This document shows, one piece after another, positions 1-7,845 of a DNA stretch of 64,000 nucleotides. The notes under the pieces were generated by a model. It was given only the letters and a program-made list of their open reading frames with translations, had not been told where the DNA came from and did no database searches. A program made the translations under genes and the position numbers. The stretch is from Candidatus Hebobacterum abditum. GTDB taxonomy: Bacteria; Armatimonadota; Hebobacteria; Hebobacterales; Hebobacteraceae. The stretch is from NCBI GenBank assembly GCA_029821875.1, contig JALGXW010000012.1, positions 1 through 64,000 on the forward strand, written 5' to 3'. Each line of letters begins with the position of its first letter. The stretch's first letter is position 1.

Positions 1-1
1 G

Positions 2-2161
2 CTGTCGGTATCGGTGGGGATCCTCGTGGACGACTCGATCGTCGTGATCGAGAACATCTACCGTCACCTCAGGCTTGGGGAGAAGCCCAAGGAGGCCGCC
101 TTCAAGGGGCGGACGGAGATCGGCCTGGCGGCCATCGCCATCACGCTGGTGGATGTGGTGGTCTTCGTTCCGATCGCGTTCATGGGAGGGATCACAGGAC
201 AGTTCTTCCGCCAGTTCGGCATCACAGTGGCGATGGTGACGCTGTTCTCGCTGTTCATCGCCTTCACGCTGACGCCGATGCTGAGCTCGCGCTGGTATCG
301 CGAGGAAGACTCGGTGCCGGCCGATCTGGACGAGGGCGAGGGTGAGGCCGGCGCCGGCGGCCTCTTCGCCTGGCTGGACCGGGTCTACGCGAAGCTGCGG
401 GGATTCTACCGGCGGCTGCTCGCGTGGGCGCTGGATCACCGGCTGGCGACCGTTATCATCGGGATCCTCTCGCTTGTTGCGAGCATCGGCATCACCGCAG
501 TCGGCCCCGCCAAGGTCGGATTCCTGGTGGTCATCGGTGTCTTGACGCTGATCGGCCTGGTTGGCGCGGGCTCTGGCGGGCGGTCGGCGGTCATGGTGGG
601 CGGGTGCGTGGCGGCCGCGGTAGCGCTGCTCGTCGCAAGGCCGCTTGGCTTCGAGTTCTTCCCACGGACCGACCAGGGGCAGATCAGCGTCCACGTGGAG
701 CTACCGGCAGGCTCTTCGCTGGCGGCGACGGACCAGGTCGTGAGGGAGATCGAAGAGTTCGTGATGGACGAGGAGCGCTTCCCCGAGGTGGACAGCGTCT
801 TCGCGTCGATCGGCGGAGGGTTGTCGGGAGCATTCGGCGGAGGGGGGACGGGCGCGCCTTACGGCGGCGTGAGAGTGTTCGGCGGAGGGGGGACGGGCGC
901 GCCTTACGGCGGCGTGAGAGTGGTTCTCGTCGACAAGCTCGAGCGCGAGCGGTCGGACATTGACATCGTGGCGAAGATCGATGAGTTCGTGCGGACAATA
1001 CCGGGCGCGACCATCAAGGCGACCTCCTACGAGGGGATGGGCGGGGGCGGACAAGCCCCGGTCAACATCGAGCTGTCAGGGCGCGACATGGGCGAACTCG
1101 TCCGCGTCGCGGAGGCAATCAGGGAACGAGTCGAGGAAGTGCCGGGAACTCTGAATGCGGACATCACATGGAAGGTGGGCAAGCCCGAGGTGCAGGCCCG
1201 GGTGGACCGGTACCGTGCGGCAGATCGAGGGGTGAGCACCTTCCAGGTTGCGCGGGCATTGCGCACGAGCCTCGAAGGGGACACCAGCGCGCGCTACCGA
1301 GAGGGCTCAGACCAATACGATATACGCGTGCGGCTGCGCGAGGTCGATCGTGCCAGCGTGTCCGACATCTCCAATCTTATGGTGGCCTACAACAACGGGC
1401 CGGTCTACGTGGCTGACGTCGCCGATGTGGCGCTGGCGAGCGGGCCCACGAAGATCGACCGGAAGAACCGGCAGCGGATGGTGGCCGTGACGGCCGACCT
1501 CGAGAAGGGATACGCGCTGGGGAATGTGGGTCGGGAGATCGGGGCGGCGATCAGCGATGTCCCGCTCGGCGATGTGTCCGTCCACTTCGGGGGCGAGAGC
1601 GAGATCATGCAGGAGGGGTTCGGCGCGACGCTCATGGCGCTGGGGCTCTCAGTGGTTCTGATCTACATCCTCCTGGCGGCGCTGTTCGAGGGGTACCTGA
1701 GTCCCTTTGTCATCATGTTTGGCCTGCCGATGGCCTTGGTGGGAGCAATCCTGGCGCTTGTGATCGGCGGCAAGACGCTCAGCATCGTGGCGATGATCGG
1801 CATCATCATGTTGATGGGGCTGGTGGGGAAGAATGCCATTCTGCTCGTCGACTACACGAACACGCTACGGAGCCAGGGCATGGCGATGCGGGAGGCGATC
1901 TTAGAGGCTGGCCCGACGCGACTTCGACCTGTGCTGATGACCTCTCTCTCGCTCATCTTCGGGCTGCTCCCCGTGGCCCTTGCGACGGCCCATGGGGGCG
2001 AGGTGCGGTCGCCGATGGCGGTGGCCGTGATCGGCGGAATGGTGCTGAACACGCTTCTGGCGCTCGTCGTGATCCCCGTGCTCTACACCGTGTTCGACGG
2101 CATCGGGACCTCGTTCAACGCCCTTGTTCGCCGCGCCATCGGGCGGGCGCTGGGGCGGTAG
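2..2161 (+). CDS. RND-family efflux transporter, C-terminal two thirds (cut by window start)
   Basis: This is an inner-membrane proton-driven drug/solute exporter of the AcrB/HAE1 type. The reading frame is open from base 2, so the true start lies upstream. The visible 719 residues begin in the TM4 motif (GILVDDSIVVIENI, with the paired Asp residues of the proton relay). They then show the second porter domain (EFFPRTDQGQISV) and the last membrane bundle (MGLVGKNAILLVDYTN), ending in TM12. Two oddities are visible. A perfect 45-bp in-frame duplication lies at 833-922. The stretch at about 440-655 holds three hydrophobic segments where the family normally has a single TM7. The partner membrane-fusion protein would be upstream of the window. 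The family is certain; the substrate is unknown. Confidence 0.93.
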   Translation: MSVSVGILVDDSIVVIENIYRHLRLGEKPKEAAFKGRTEIGLAAIAITLVDVVVFVPIAFMGGITGQFFRQFGITVAMVTLFSLFIAFTLTPMLSSRWYREEDSVPADLDEGEGEAGAGGLFAWLDRVYAKLRGFYRRLLAWALDHRLATVIIGILSLVASIGITAVGPAKVGFLVVIGVLTLIGLVGAGSGGRSAVMVGGCVAAAVALLVARPLGFEFFPRTDQGQISVHVELPAGSSLAATDQVVREIEEFVMDEERFPEVDSVFASIGGGLSGAFGGGGTGAPYGGVRVFGGGGTGAPYGGVRVVLVDKLERERSDIDIVAKIDEFVRTIPGATIKATSYEGMGGGGQAPVNIELSGRDMGELVRVAEAIRERVEEVPGTLNADITWKVGKPEVQARVDRYRAADRGVSTFQVARALRTSLEGDTSARYREGSDQYDIRVRLREVDRASVSDISNLMVAYNNGPVYVADVADVALASGPTKIDRKNRQRMVAVTADLEKGYALGNVGREIGAAISDVPLGDVSVHFGGESEIMQEGFGATLMALGLSVVLIYILLAALFEGYLSPFVIMFGLPMALVGAILALVIGGKTLSIVAMIGIIMLMGLVGKNAILLVDYTNTLRSQGMAMREAILEAGPTRLRPVLMTSLSLIFGLLPVALATAHGGEVRSPMAVAVIGGMVLNTLLALVVIPVLYTVFDGIGTSFNALVRRAIGRALGR
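833..922 (+). repeat. perfect 45-bp tandem duplication inside the RND gene
   Basis: Two identical 45-bp units (833-877 and 878-922) stand head to tail. Each encodes the 15 residues FGGGGTGAPYGGVRV, so the frame is kept. The unit is Gly-rich and lies in the porter domain. The lack of any mismatch suggests a recent event or an assembly error. Confidence 0.97.
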
Positions 2162-2195
2162 CGCCCCGCCGGGGCACGTGAGAGCTTGCCCTGCC

Positions 2196-2225
2196 TTGAC
2201 CGCCTGAACTCGCGTGTGATATACT
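2196..2225 (+). promoter_or_regulatory. sigma70-like promoter for the winged-helix gene
   Basis: TTGACC (2196-2201) and TATACT (2220-2225) are separated by 18 bp. The site lies just after the RND stop codon and about 70 bp before the TTG start at 2295, so it gives that gene its own transcript with a leader of about 60 nt. Confidence 0.65.
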
Positions 2226-2240
2226 CTGGCCACTAAGTGT

Positions 2241-2266
2241 GCATCGGCGCTCCTCCGCGCCGATGC
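2241..2266 (+). promoter_or_regulatory. leader hairpin with an anti-Shine-Dalgarno loop
   Basis: A perfect 9-bp stem (2241-2249 with 2258-2266) closes an 8-nt loop, CTCCTCCG. The loop is complementary to the GGAGG of the ribosome binding site at about 2280-2288 of the next gene. Loop-SD pairing could limit translation. That role is inference; the stem and the complementarity are visible. Confidence 0.5.
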
Positions 2267-2294
2267 AGCGCGTGTCTTTGGGGAGGGATCGCCT

Positions 2295-4148
2295 TTGGCC
2301 GAGACAGCCACTCGGAAGCGCAAGAGAGACCAGAAGGAGCAGGGCTCATTCGCGGTGCGGTATCTCGAAGACATGGTCTTCGAGATGATGCTCAACAGCG
2401 GCCAGGCCGCCAAGTCTCGAGAGATAGCAAACGCCCTCGAAGATAGGATCGAGGTCAGCCCCAAGTTCATCCGGAAGACGCTCTACTACAGCGATCGCTT
2501 TGGCCTCGAGGATCGGCGCTGGAACCTTGCACTCCGTACGGCAATTGACCTGCCCTTCGAGGGCTCGATCGAGCATGCCCTGGCTTCTTACGGGAAGCCG
2601 ATGTCGCTCCGGGCGATCCACAACGAGATGGCGCTCGTGCACCGGCGGCCGGTCGAGTTCTTCGACGACCTGCTGCTCGATACGTTGGGGGGCAGGGACA
2701 AGTACTGGCGGACTCCGGACGGGCTGTGGTGCCTGAGCGACTGGCTACTGGACCTTTCGGAGGCGGACCCTGATAGATGTTTCCTCCGAAACTTCTTCTT
2801 GGAGGCGGCCGAACTGCGCCCCCTCGTGGACGAACTCACGGACACGCGCATGAGTACCGGCCAAGCCCCGGTTGAGATGGCGGTGAAGATCATCCGCCGA
2901 CAAGGCGAGCCGATCCAGAACAGGATCCTCGCGTATATCATCTGGTCTCTGCGGGATGGGGACTTGGACCCGGTCACGTTCCTGCAGGATTGCAGAAACG
3001 AGGAGAGGCTGCTCCTGCTGTCCGGCCCGGCATGGGGGATCGAGGAGTTTGCCGACGACTATCATAAGGAACTTAAGCGCTATTCGCGCAGGGCGGAGAA
3101 GGAGCAGGAGGCGGAGTGGGCCGAGGAGGAGGAGCCGGAAGGTCCGATCATCGTCAGCCCGGCCGACCTCGAAGAGGTATACAAGCACATCCGTCGTCGC
3201 CGGAAGCCGCAGGCTGCGCGGGTGCTGGCCGAGGCGGTCTTTGAGTACGGGCCGGCGTCTCGCCGGTTCCAGGAGGCAGTTGACGCTCTCATGAGCGCGA
3301 TGAGCCTGGACCCGCGGTTTGTCCGCGTGGGCAGCCAGACGTGGACGCTCCCGGACCTGATGCCGAAGCACACGGACAAGGTGCCTTCGGCGCTTCTGCC
3401 AGTGCCGGTGGAGGCCGGCGAGGACGAGCCGGATGCAGAACTGGACGACGAAGGGCTGGAGCAGGTTCTCGTTGCGTGGGTCCACGATCCCAGATACGAG
3501 GACTTCGGGGAAGAGCCCGAGATCGAGATCGGCCCCGAGCAGCAGCCGACGGATGAGCTGCGGTACATCCTGCTGCACGATCATTGGAAGGCCGGGACTC
3601 TCAAGGTCCGGGTCTGTGACCGCCGCTTCTATCCATCCGAGTCAGATCTTGTCTGCGCCACCTTCCTCGACAAGGAAACGAAGAAGTCCTATCCGGTGTG
3701 GCTCAGCTACACCACGTCGCTCCTCTACGAGTTGGGAGACTGGTACAAGGCGCGCAAGCTCATGCCGGGCGCTGTCTTCGTGGTCTCGCCGGGCTCGGTG
3801 CCGGACGAGTTCATCGTGTCCTACGAAGACGAGGTGGACCCCCACGTTGCGCTCGACGACAAGCGGATAAGAAAGCTCAACAAGGCGAGGCGAGAGCTCG
3901 CCAAGGATGCCTCGGTACTCGAGATCATGCAGCATCTGCTCAAGGACCACGAGAAGGGCACATCCTTCATGAACGTGTGGGCCGAGGTGAACGTGGTTCG
4001 CCGTACGGCCCGGCGGATCGTGGCTTCGAACCTCGCCTCCTATCACTGCTTCTACCAGCGGCCTGCCAACTCGGATGTCTGGGTCTTCGACGAGCGAAAG
4101 GTCAGCCAGGGCCGCAAGAAGACCAAGCGGAAGTATCTGAGGCGCTAG
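2295..4148 (+). CDS. tandem winged-helix (HARE-HTH-like) protein of unknown function
   Basis: This 617-residue soluble protein looks like a string of helix-turn-helix/winged-helix modules. Three are visible: about residues 25-85 (SREIANAL then a wing ending WNLALR), about 88-150 (GKPMSLRAIHNEMA, then YWRTPDGLWCLSDW), and about 290-360 (RKPQAARVLAEAVF, then FVRVGSQTWTLPDL). The second resembles HARE-HTH domains. A very acidic linker at about 255-285 and a basic tail (GRKKTKRKYLRR) suggest nucleic-acid contact. The TTG start is chosen because GGGGAGGGA precedes it by about 7 nt and a promoter lies just upstream. gltX follows closely on the same strand. No enzyme motif was found, and a regulatory or RNA/DNA-binding role is only inferred. 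Confidence 0.75.
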   Translation: MAETATRKRKRDQKEQGSFAVRYLEDMVFEMMLNSGQAAKSREIANALEDRIEVSPKFIRKTLYYSDRFGLEDRRWNLALRTAIDLPFEGSIEHALASYGKPMSLRAIHNEMALVHRRPVEFFDDLLLDTLGGRDKYWRTPDGLWCLSDWLLDLSEADPDRCFLRNFFLEAAELRPLVDELTDTRMSTGQAPVEMAVKIIRRQGEPIQNRILAYIIWSLRDGDLDPVTFLQDCRNEERLLLLSGPAWGIEEFADDYHKELKRYSRRAEKEQEAEWAEEEEPEGPIIVSPADLEEVYKHIRRRRKPQAARVLAEAVFEYGPASRRFQEAVDALMSAMSLDPRFVRVGSQTWTLPDLMPKHTDKVPSALLPVPVEAGEDEPDAELDDEGLEQVLVAWVHDPRYEDFGEEPEIEIGPEQQPTDELRYILLHDHWKAGTLKVRVCDRRFYPSESDLVCATFLDKETKKSYPVWLSYTTSLLYELGDWYKARKLMPGAVFVVSPGSVPDEFIVSYEDEVDPHVALDDKRIRKLNKARRELAKDASVLEIMQHLLKDHEKGTSFMNVWAEVNVVRRTARRIVASNLASYHCFYQRPANSDVWVFDERKVSQGRKKTKRKYLRR

Positions 4149-4176
4149 CACGTCCCGCGGAGAGCGGGAGTCGGGA

Positions 4177-5643
4177 ATGAGCAAAGAGATCCGAGTGAGA
4201 ATGGCGCCCGCGCCGACCGGGCGCTTTCATATTGGGACGGCGCGAACGACGCTGTACAACTGGCTGTTCGCGCGCCATCACGGCGGGACCTTCATCCTGC
4301 GGATTGAGGACACCGACCAGTCGCGCTCCAGCCAGGAGAACGTGCGGCAGATCATGGACGCGATCCGGTGGCTGGGGCTGGATTGGGACGAGGGGCCGGA
4401 GGTGGACGGCCCACATGCTCCCTACTTCCAGTCTCAGCGGCTTCAGCTCTACCGCGACGCTGTCGACCGCCTGCTGGCACAGGGCGACGCCTATCCCTGC
4501 TACTGCGCGCCGGTGGAGCTGGAGGAGCGACGGCGGGAGATGCAGCGCCAGGGCATACCGCCGCGCTACGACCGGCGGTGCCGCGACCTGAGCCAACCCG
4601 ATCGCGAGCGACTGGAGGCGGAAGGGCGGCCAAGGGCGATCCGGTTCGCGGTTCCCGACGAGGGCACGACCAGCTGGGACGACCTCGTGCGCGGCCGCGT
4701 CGAGTTCCAGGACTCAGAGTTGGACGACTTCGTTGTCATGAAGTCGGACGGGTTCCCGAGCTACATCCTGGCCTGCGCCGTGGATGACACGGAGATGGCC
4801 ATTACGCACGTGCTGCGGGGGGAGGACTTGATCTCGGGCACTCCTCGGCAGATACACGTCTTCCGAGCGCTGGGCCTGCCGCTGCCGCGGTTCGGCCACC
4901 TGCCGATGATTCTCGCGCCGGATCGGTCGAAGCTGTCGAAGCGACACGGGGCGACGGGAATCGATGAGTATCGGGCCCGAGGCTTCGTGCCGGATGCGAT
5001 GGTGAACTTCATCGCTCTTCTCGGGTGGTCGTCTGGAGATGATCGGGAGATCCTGTCGCGCGGCGAGATGATCGAGGCGTTCTCGATAGAGGGAATCGGG
5101 AAGTCGGGGGCGGTCTTCGACGCCGAGAAGCTTGAGTGGATGAACGGGGTGTACCTCCGACAGATGTCGGCGGAGGAGTACGTGGCGCGTGCGCGGCCCT
5201 TTCTCGAGTCGGCTCTTGGCTCCGTCGCTGAGACCTTCGAGGACGACTACGTGGCCAGAGTGGTGCTCCTGGAGCAGGAGCGCGCCAAGACGCTCGCTGA
5301 GCTTCCGGAGTTGACAGAGTTCTTCTTCCGCGATCCAGAGGAGTACGAGGACAAGGGTGAGCGCAGGTGGTTCCGGCAGGAGGGGGCTGGGGAGGTGCTC
5401 GCGGCAGTGCGGGAGGCATTGCAGGCACTCGATCGCTTCGATGATGCCGCCATAGAGAGCGCCGTACGCGCCGCCGCAGAGAAGCTCGACACAAAGGCCG
5501 GGCCGGTGATCCACACTACGCGGCTGGCGACGACGGGGCGCACGAAGGGACCGGGGCTGTTCGAACTCCTGGCCGTGCTGGGGAAAGAGCGTGTCCTGCA
5601 GCGCCTCGAGCGGGCCGAGCAGTACATCCGCGATCTCGGCTAG
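4177..5643 (+). CDS. gltX: glutamyl-tRNA synthetase
   Basis: This class I aminoacyl-tRNA synthetase charges tRNA-Glu (or also tRNA-Gln if non-discriminating). The HIGH motif appears as FHIGTAR near residue 18 in the context APAPTGRFHIG. The KMSKS motif appears as KLSKRHG near residue 250. A zinc-site pattern CYC...Y...C lies at about 107-133. The C-terminal half is the all-helical anticodon-binding domain. At 488 aa it has full family length, which argues against the short GluQ-RS. The ATG follows the upstream gene by 28 bp, so co-transcription is likely. It ends 14 bp from the convergent prepilin gene. Confidence 0.96.
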   Translation: MSKEIRVRMAPAPTGRFHIGTARTTLYNWLFARHHGGTFILRIEDTDQSRSSQENVRQIMDAIRWLGLDWDEGPEVDGPHAPYFQSQRLQLYRDAVDRLLAQGDAYPCYCAPVELEERRREMQRQGIPPRYDRRCRDLSQPDRERLEAEGRPRAIRFAVPDEGTTSWDDLVRGRVEFQDSELDDFVVMKSDGFPSYILACAVDDTEMAITHVLRGEDLISGTPRQIHVFRALGLPLPRFGHLPMILAPDRSKLSKRHGATGIDEYRARGFVPDAMVNFIALLGWSSGDDREILSRGEMIEAFSIEGIGKSGAVFDAEKLEWMNGVYLRQMSAEEYVARARPFLESALGSVAETFEDDYVARVVLLEQERAKTLAELPELTEFFFRDPEEYEDKGERRWFRQEGAGEVLAAVREALQALDRFDDAAIESAVRAAAEKLDTKAGPVIHTTRLATTGRTKGPGLFELLAVLGKERVLQRLERAEQYIRDLG

Positions 5644-5657
5644 AGGGTCCCCGCGTC

Positions 5658-6149
5658 CTAGGGCTTGAACGGCGGCGTGCGCTTCAGGCGTTCGACGTGG
5701 CCGTCGAGGAAGACGAAGTTCGCAGCGCCCGAGTGACGCAGGTCAGCGTCTCTCTCATCCCCGGTTAGGTTGTCGCCCGCGCGTTTGCTCTCATAGAGCA
5801 GCACGGTCTCGCCGGTATCCTGGGAGTGGACGGGCTTGCCGATAAGGTACTCATTGACGCCGTAGTTGGTGACGCCATCCTGAGGGCCCTGGGGGCAGAG
5901 GAGAATCGGGTCGTCGGGGTCGAGGGCCTTGCCGATGTAGCACCAGCCGCGCGGGACCCCATGGTCGGCGCGCATGCCGAGGGCCAACCCCATCTGTCTC
6001 ATCTGGCTCGCACAGGAGGCGGCGCGAGCGTTCAGCCGAGCACGATAGCCTACTACGAGCACGATGGCCGCGAGGATCATCACGATCGCGATGACGACGA
6101 GAAGTTCGATCAGCGTGAATCCAGAGCGTCCGATGCGGGGAGATGGCAT
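5658..6149 (-). CDS. prepilin-type N-terminal cleavage/methylation domain protein
   Basis: This is a type II secretion/type IV pilus-like pseudopilin of about 163 residues. The start is set at the ATG that places a short basic leader before the processing motif [20 protein letters not shown], which is cleaved after Gly and methylated on Phe. The C-terminal part has the short globular head with [17 protein letters not shown], typical of DUF1559/GspG-like proteins of planctomycete- and armatimonadete-type bacteria. A longer reading frame exists upstream, but its extra 42 residues look non-coding. No other pilus genes are near, so its assembly machinery must be elsewhere. Confidence 0.85.
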   Translation of the reverse strand: MPSPRIGRSGFTLIELLVVIAIVMILAAIVLVVGYRARLNARAASCASQMRQMGLALGMRADHGVPRGWCYIGKALDPDDPILLCPQGPQDGVTNYGVNEYLIGKPVHSQDTGETVLLYESKRAGDNLTGDERDADLRHSGAANFVFLDGHVERLKRTPPFKP

Positions 6150-6241
6150 CCGCAGTGGTATGGGGCTGGGCTTGGCGTGACTATGGTCCGGCCGGCAGAG
6201 ACGGGCTTCCTGGGTGCACCATGTGCAAGCCGCCGGGGGCC

Positions 6242-6400
6242 TCACCGCTTCTTGGGTCGCTCTAGGAAGAGCCACATGACCCCGATCACGACGAGCAGGA
6301 TGCCTGCCCCCAGTGCAATCTTCACTGCATAGGTGACTACTTGCAGCAGGACCCAGGCCGCGATGAGGGCCAGCCCGATTGTTATCAGCGTGCGTGGCAT
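6242..6400 (-). CDS. 52-aa small membrane protein, two TM helices
   Basis: A short gene read on the minus strand encodes a protein starting [10 protein letters not shown] and ending [10 protein letters not shown]. Two hydrophobic stretches (about residues 4-25 and 28-45) are followed by a basic C-terminus, consistent with a helical hairpin in the inner membrane. An ideal AGGAGG (6407-6412) stands 6 nt before the ATG, which supports real translation. It lies upstream of the prepilin gene on the same strand, about 90 bp apart, and could share its transcript. The function is unknown. Confidence 0.7.
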   Translation of the reverse strand: MPRTLITIGLALIAAWVLLQVVTYAVKIALGAGILLVVIGVMWLFLERPKKR

Positions 6401-6420
6401 ACTCGGCCTCCTTCCTCCGT

Positions 6421-6720
6421 GCGCTTCACTCTGATTCGGCTTTCTCAGCGCTGTGCCCTACTCGCGGATCCGAGATTCACGCCGCGGAGAGGCAGAAGTG
6501 TGCCTCGTGCCTCGCGGCCGCCTTCCTTGCCTTCCTCGGATGGGAGGAGGTCGAAGATGCCCTGCGCCGCCGCGGCTTCGGGCACGTGTGCCGACTGGAG
6601 GCTCCCGTAGTCGCTCCTGGTCAGGGCGGAGCGCGTGCATAGCATCGGGGGTCCAGTCTTTCGAACCATCGCCTTGCGAACCTATCACGTCGGTTGGCCA
6701 CACCTACTGCCCACCTCCGT
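6421..6720. other. intergenic stretch, no gene recognised
   Basis: About 300 bp lie between the small membrane protein gene and the promoter of the polyprenyl synthase gene. Short open frames exist on both strands but lack ribosome sites and protein-like composition. No RNA gene was recognised. Confidence 0.5.
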
Positions 6721-6750
6721 TTGACACTCTCGTCCCCTAGGGCCTATAAT
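6721..6750 (+). promoter_or_regulatory. consensus sigma70 promoter for polyprenyl synthase operon
   Basis: TTGACA (6721-6726) and TATAAT (6745-6750) are both exact consensus hexamers with an 18-bp spacer. A start of transcription near 6757 fits a translation start at 6799 and excludes the longer in-frame ATG at 6694. Confidence 0.85.
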
Positions 6751-6798
6751 CACCTCCATCGTCTGCGCGCTCCTCTGCAACAGTTATTGGGTGCGCGG

Positions 6799-7845
6799 AT
6801 GCGGCGCGCATTGAAGGTGGCGCTTGGCGTGGGCGGCAATCGAGTGAGAGAGAATGGTATACGGTTCGCAGAGGCCTACCCCCCGCTGGCCGGGCTGCTG
6901 GTCAGGACAGAGGCCGCGATGTCGCGGGCGTGGGAGCAAGGAGAGGGCTTCCTGAGTGTCGCTGCCCAGGGCGCGCTTCTTGGCAGAGGGAAGCGGCTGC
7001 GGCCCAGCGTGCTCCTGCTATCGGCGGAGTGTGTGGGCGGCGCCACGGACTCCACAGTGGCTCTGGCAGCGGTCGTCGAGCTCGTACACGCGGCCTCTTT
7101 GATCCACGACGACGTCGTCGACGAAGCACCCCGGCGGCGCGGACGACGGTCGGCCAATGCAATGTGGGGCAGCAAGGTCTCTGTGCTGCTGGGCGACTAC
7201 CTCATCGCGCGGGCGCTGGAGCTCCTGCCTGTGGGGGAGAGAGAGAGGCTCGTTCCGGCTCTCGCGCGAGTCGCCGCCAGCATGTGCTCGGGCCAGATAG
7301 CTGAGCTAACGGCGGCCGGGCGCCCCGTGCCTGAGGCTCAGTATGTTGAGATCGCACGCTCGAAGACAGGCAGCCTCTTCGGCTTCTGCGGCCAGGTGGG
7401 AGCGGAGACGGCAGGGGCCGACGCGTCTCTGGCTGCGGCCCTGTCGGCGTTCGCCGAGAGGTTCGGGGTCGCGTTTCAGTTTGCAGACGACATCCTCGAT
7501 CTCGTAGGCACAGACGGCCAGTCGGGGAAGCCCGAGGGCACGGACCTGACCGAGGGGAAGTTCACGCTTCCGCTGATTCTGGCCGCGAAGACCGGTGGTG
7601 CAGGTGTGTGCGAGCGGCTGGAGGAGGTCGTCTGTCGGGGCCCAATGTCGGAGGCCGACCTCCGGGTCGTGAGAGAGCTGGTCGAGTCGGCGGGGGCCAT
7701 AGAGGCAGCATGGGACAGGGTCAGGGCTTGGTTGGATGCCGCCCGCGAGCAGCTGGAGTGCGTCCCCGACAGCGCCGCGAGGAGCACGCTCGCGGCCGCC
7801 TGCGGCGAGCTGTTTCCTATGCCGGTGATGGCGGAAGAGAGATGA
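6799..7845 (+). CDS. polyprenyl diphosphate synthase (trans-isoprenyl chain elongation)
   Basis: This enzyme condenses isopentenyl diphosphate onto allylic diphosphates to build a C30-C40-type chain for quinones or related lipids. The 348-residue protein shows GKRLRP at about 64-69, the first Asp-rich motif DDVVD at 104-108 and the second DDILD at 230-234. Together these define the all-trans polyprenyl synthase fold. The ATG at 6799 is preferred over 6694 because a perfect promoter lies between them; a TTG at 6787 is also possible. The stop overlaps the next start (ATGA), so the two genes are translationally coupled. Chain length cannot be read from sequence alone. Confidence 0.92.
   Translation: MRRALKVALGVGGNRVRENGIRFAEAYPPLAGLLVRTEAAMSRAWEQGEGFLSVAAQGALLGRGKRLRPSVLLLSAECVGGATDSTVALAAVVELVHAASLIHDDVVDEAPRRRGRRSANAMWGSKVSVLLGDYLIARALELLPVGERERLVPALARVAASMCSGQIAELTAAGRPVPEAQYVEIARSKTGSLFGFCGQVGAETAGADASLAAALSAFAERFGVAFQFADDILDLVGTDGQSGKPEGTDLTEGKFTLPLILAAKTGGAGVCERLEEVVCRGPMSEADLRVVRELVESAGAIEAAWDRVRAWLDAAREQLECVPDSAARSTLAAACGELFPMPVMAEER

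Noticed and set aside
6445-6669. 74-codon minus-strand frame in the gap before the polyprenyl synthase
   Set aside because: No ribosome site and no protein-like pattern.
6640-6690. TTCGAACC resembling a tRNA T-loop
   Set aside because: No matching acceptor, D or anticodon stems around it.
6694-6798. N-terminal extension of the polyprenyl synthase
   Set aside because: A perfect promoter (6721-6750) lies inside it, and the extra residues have no family match.
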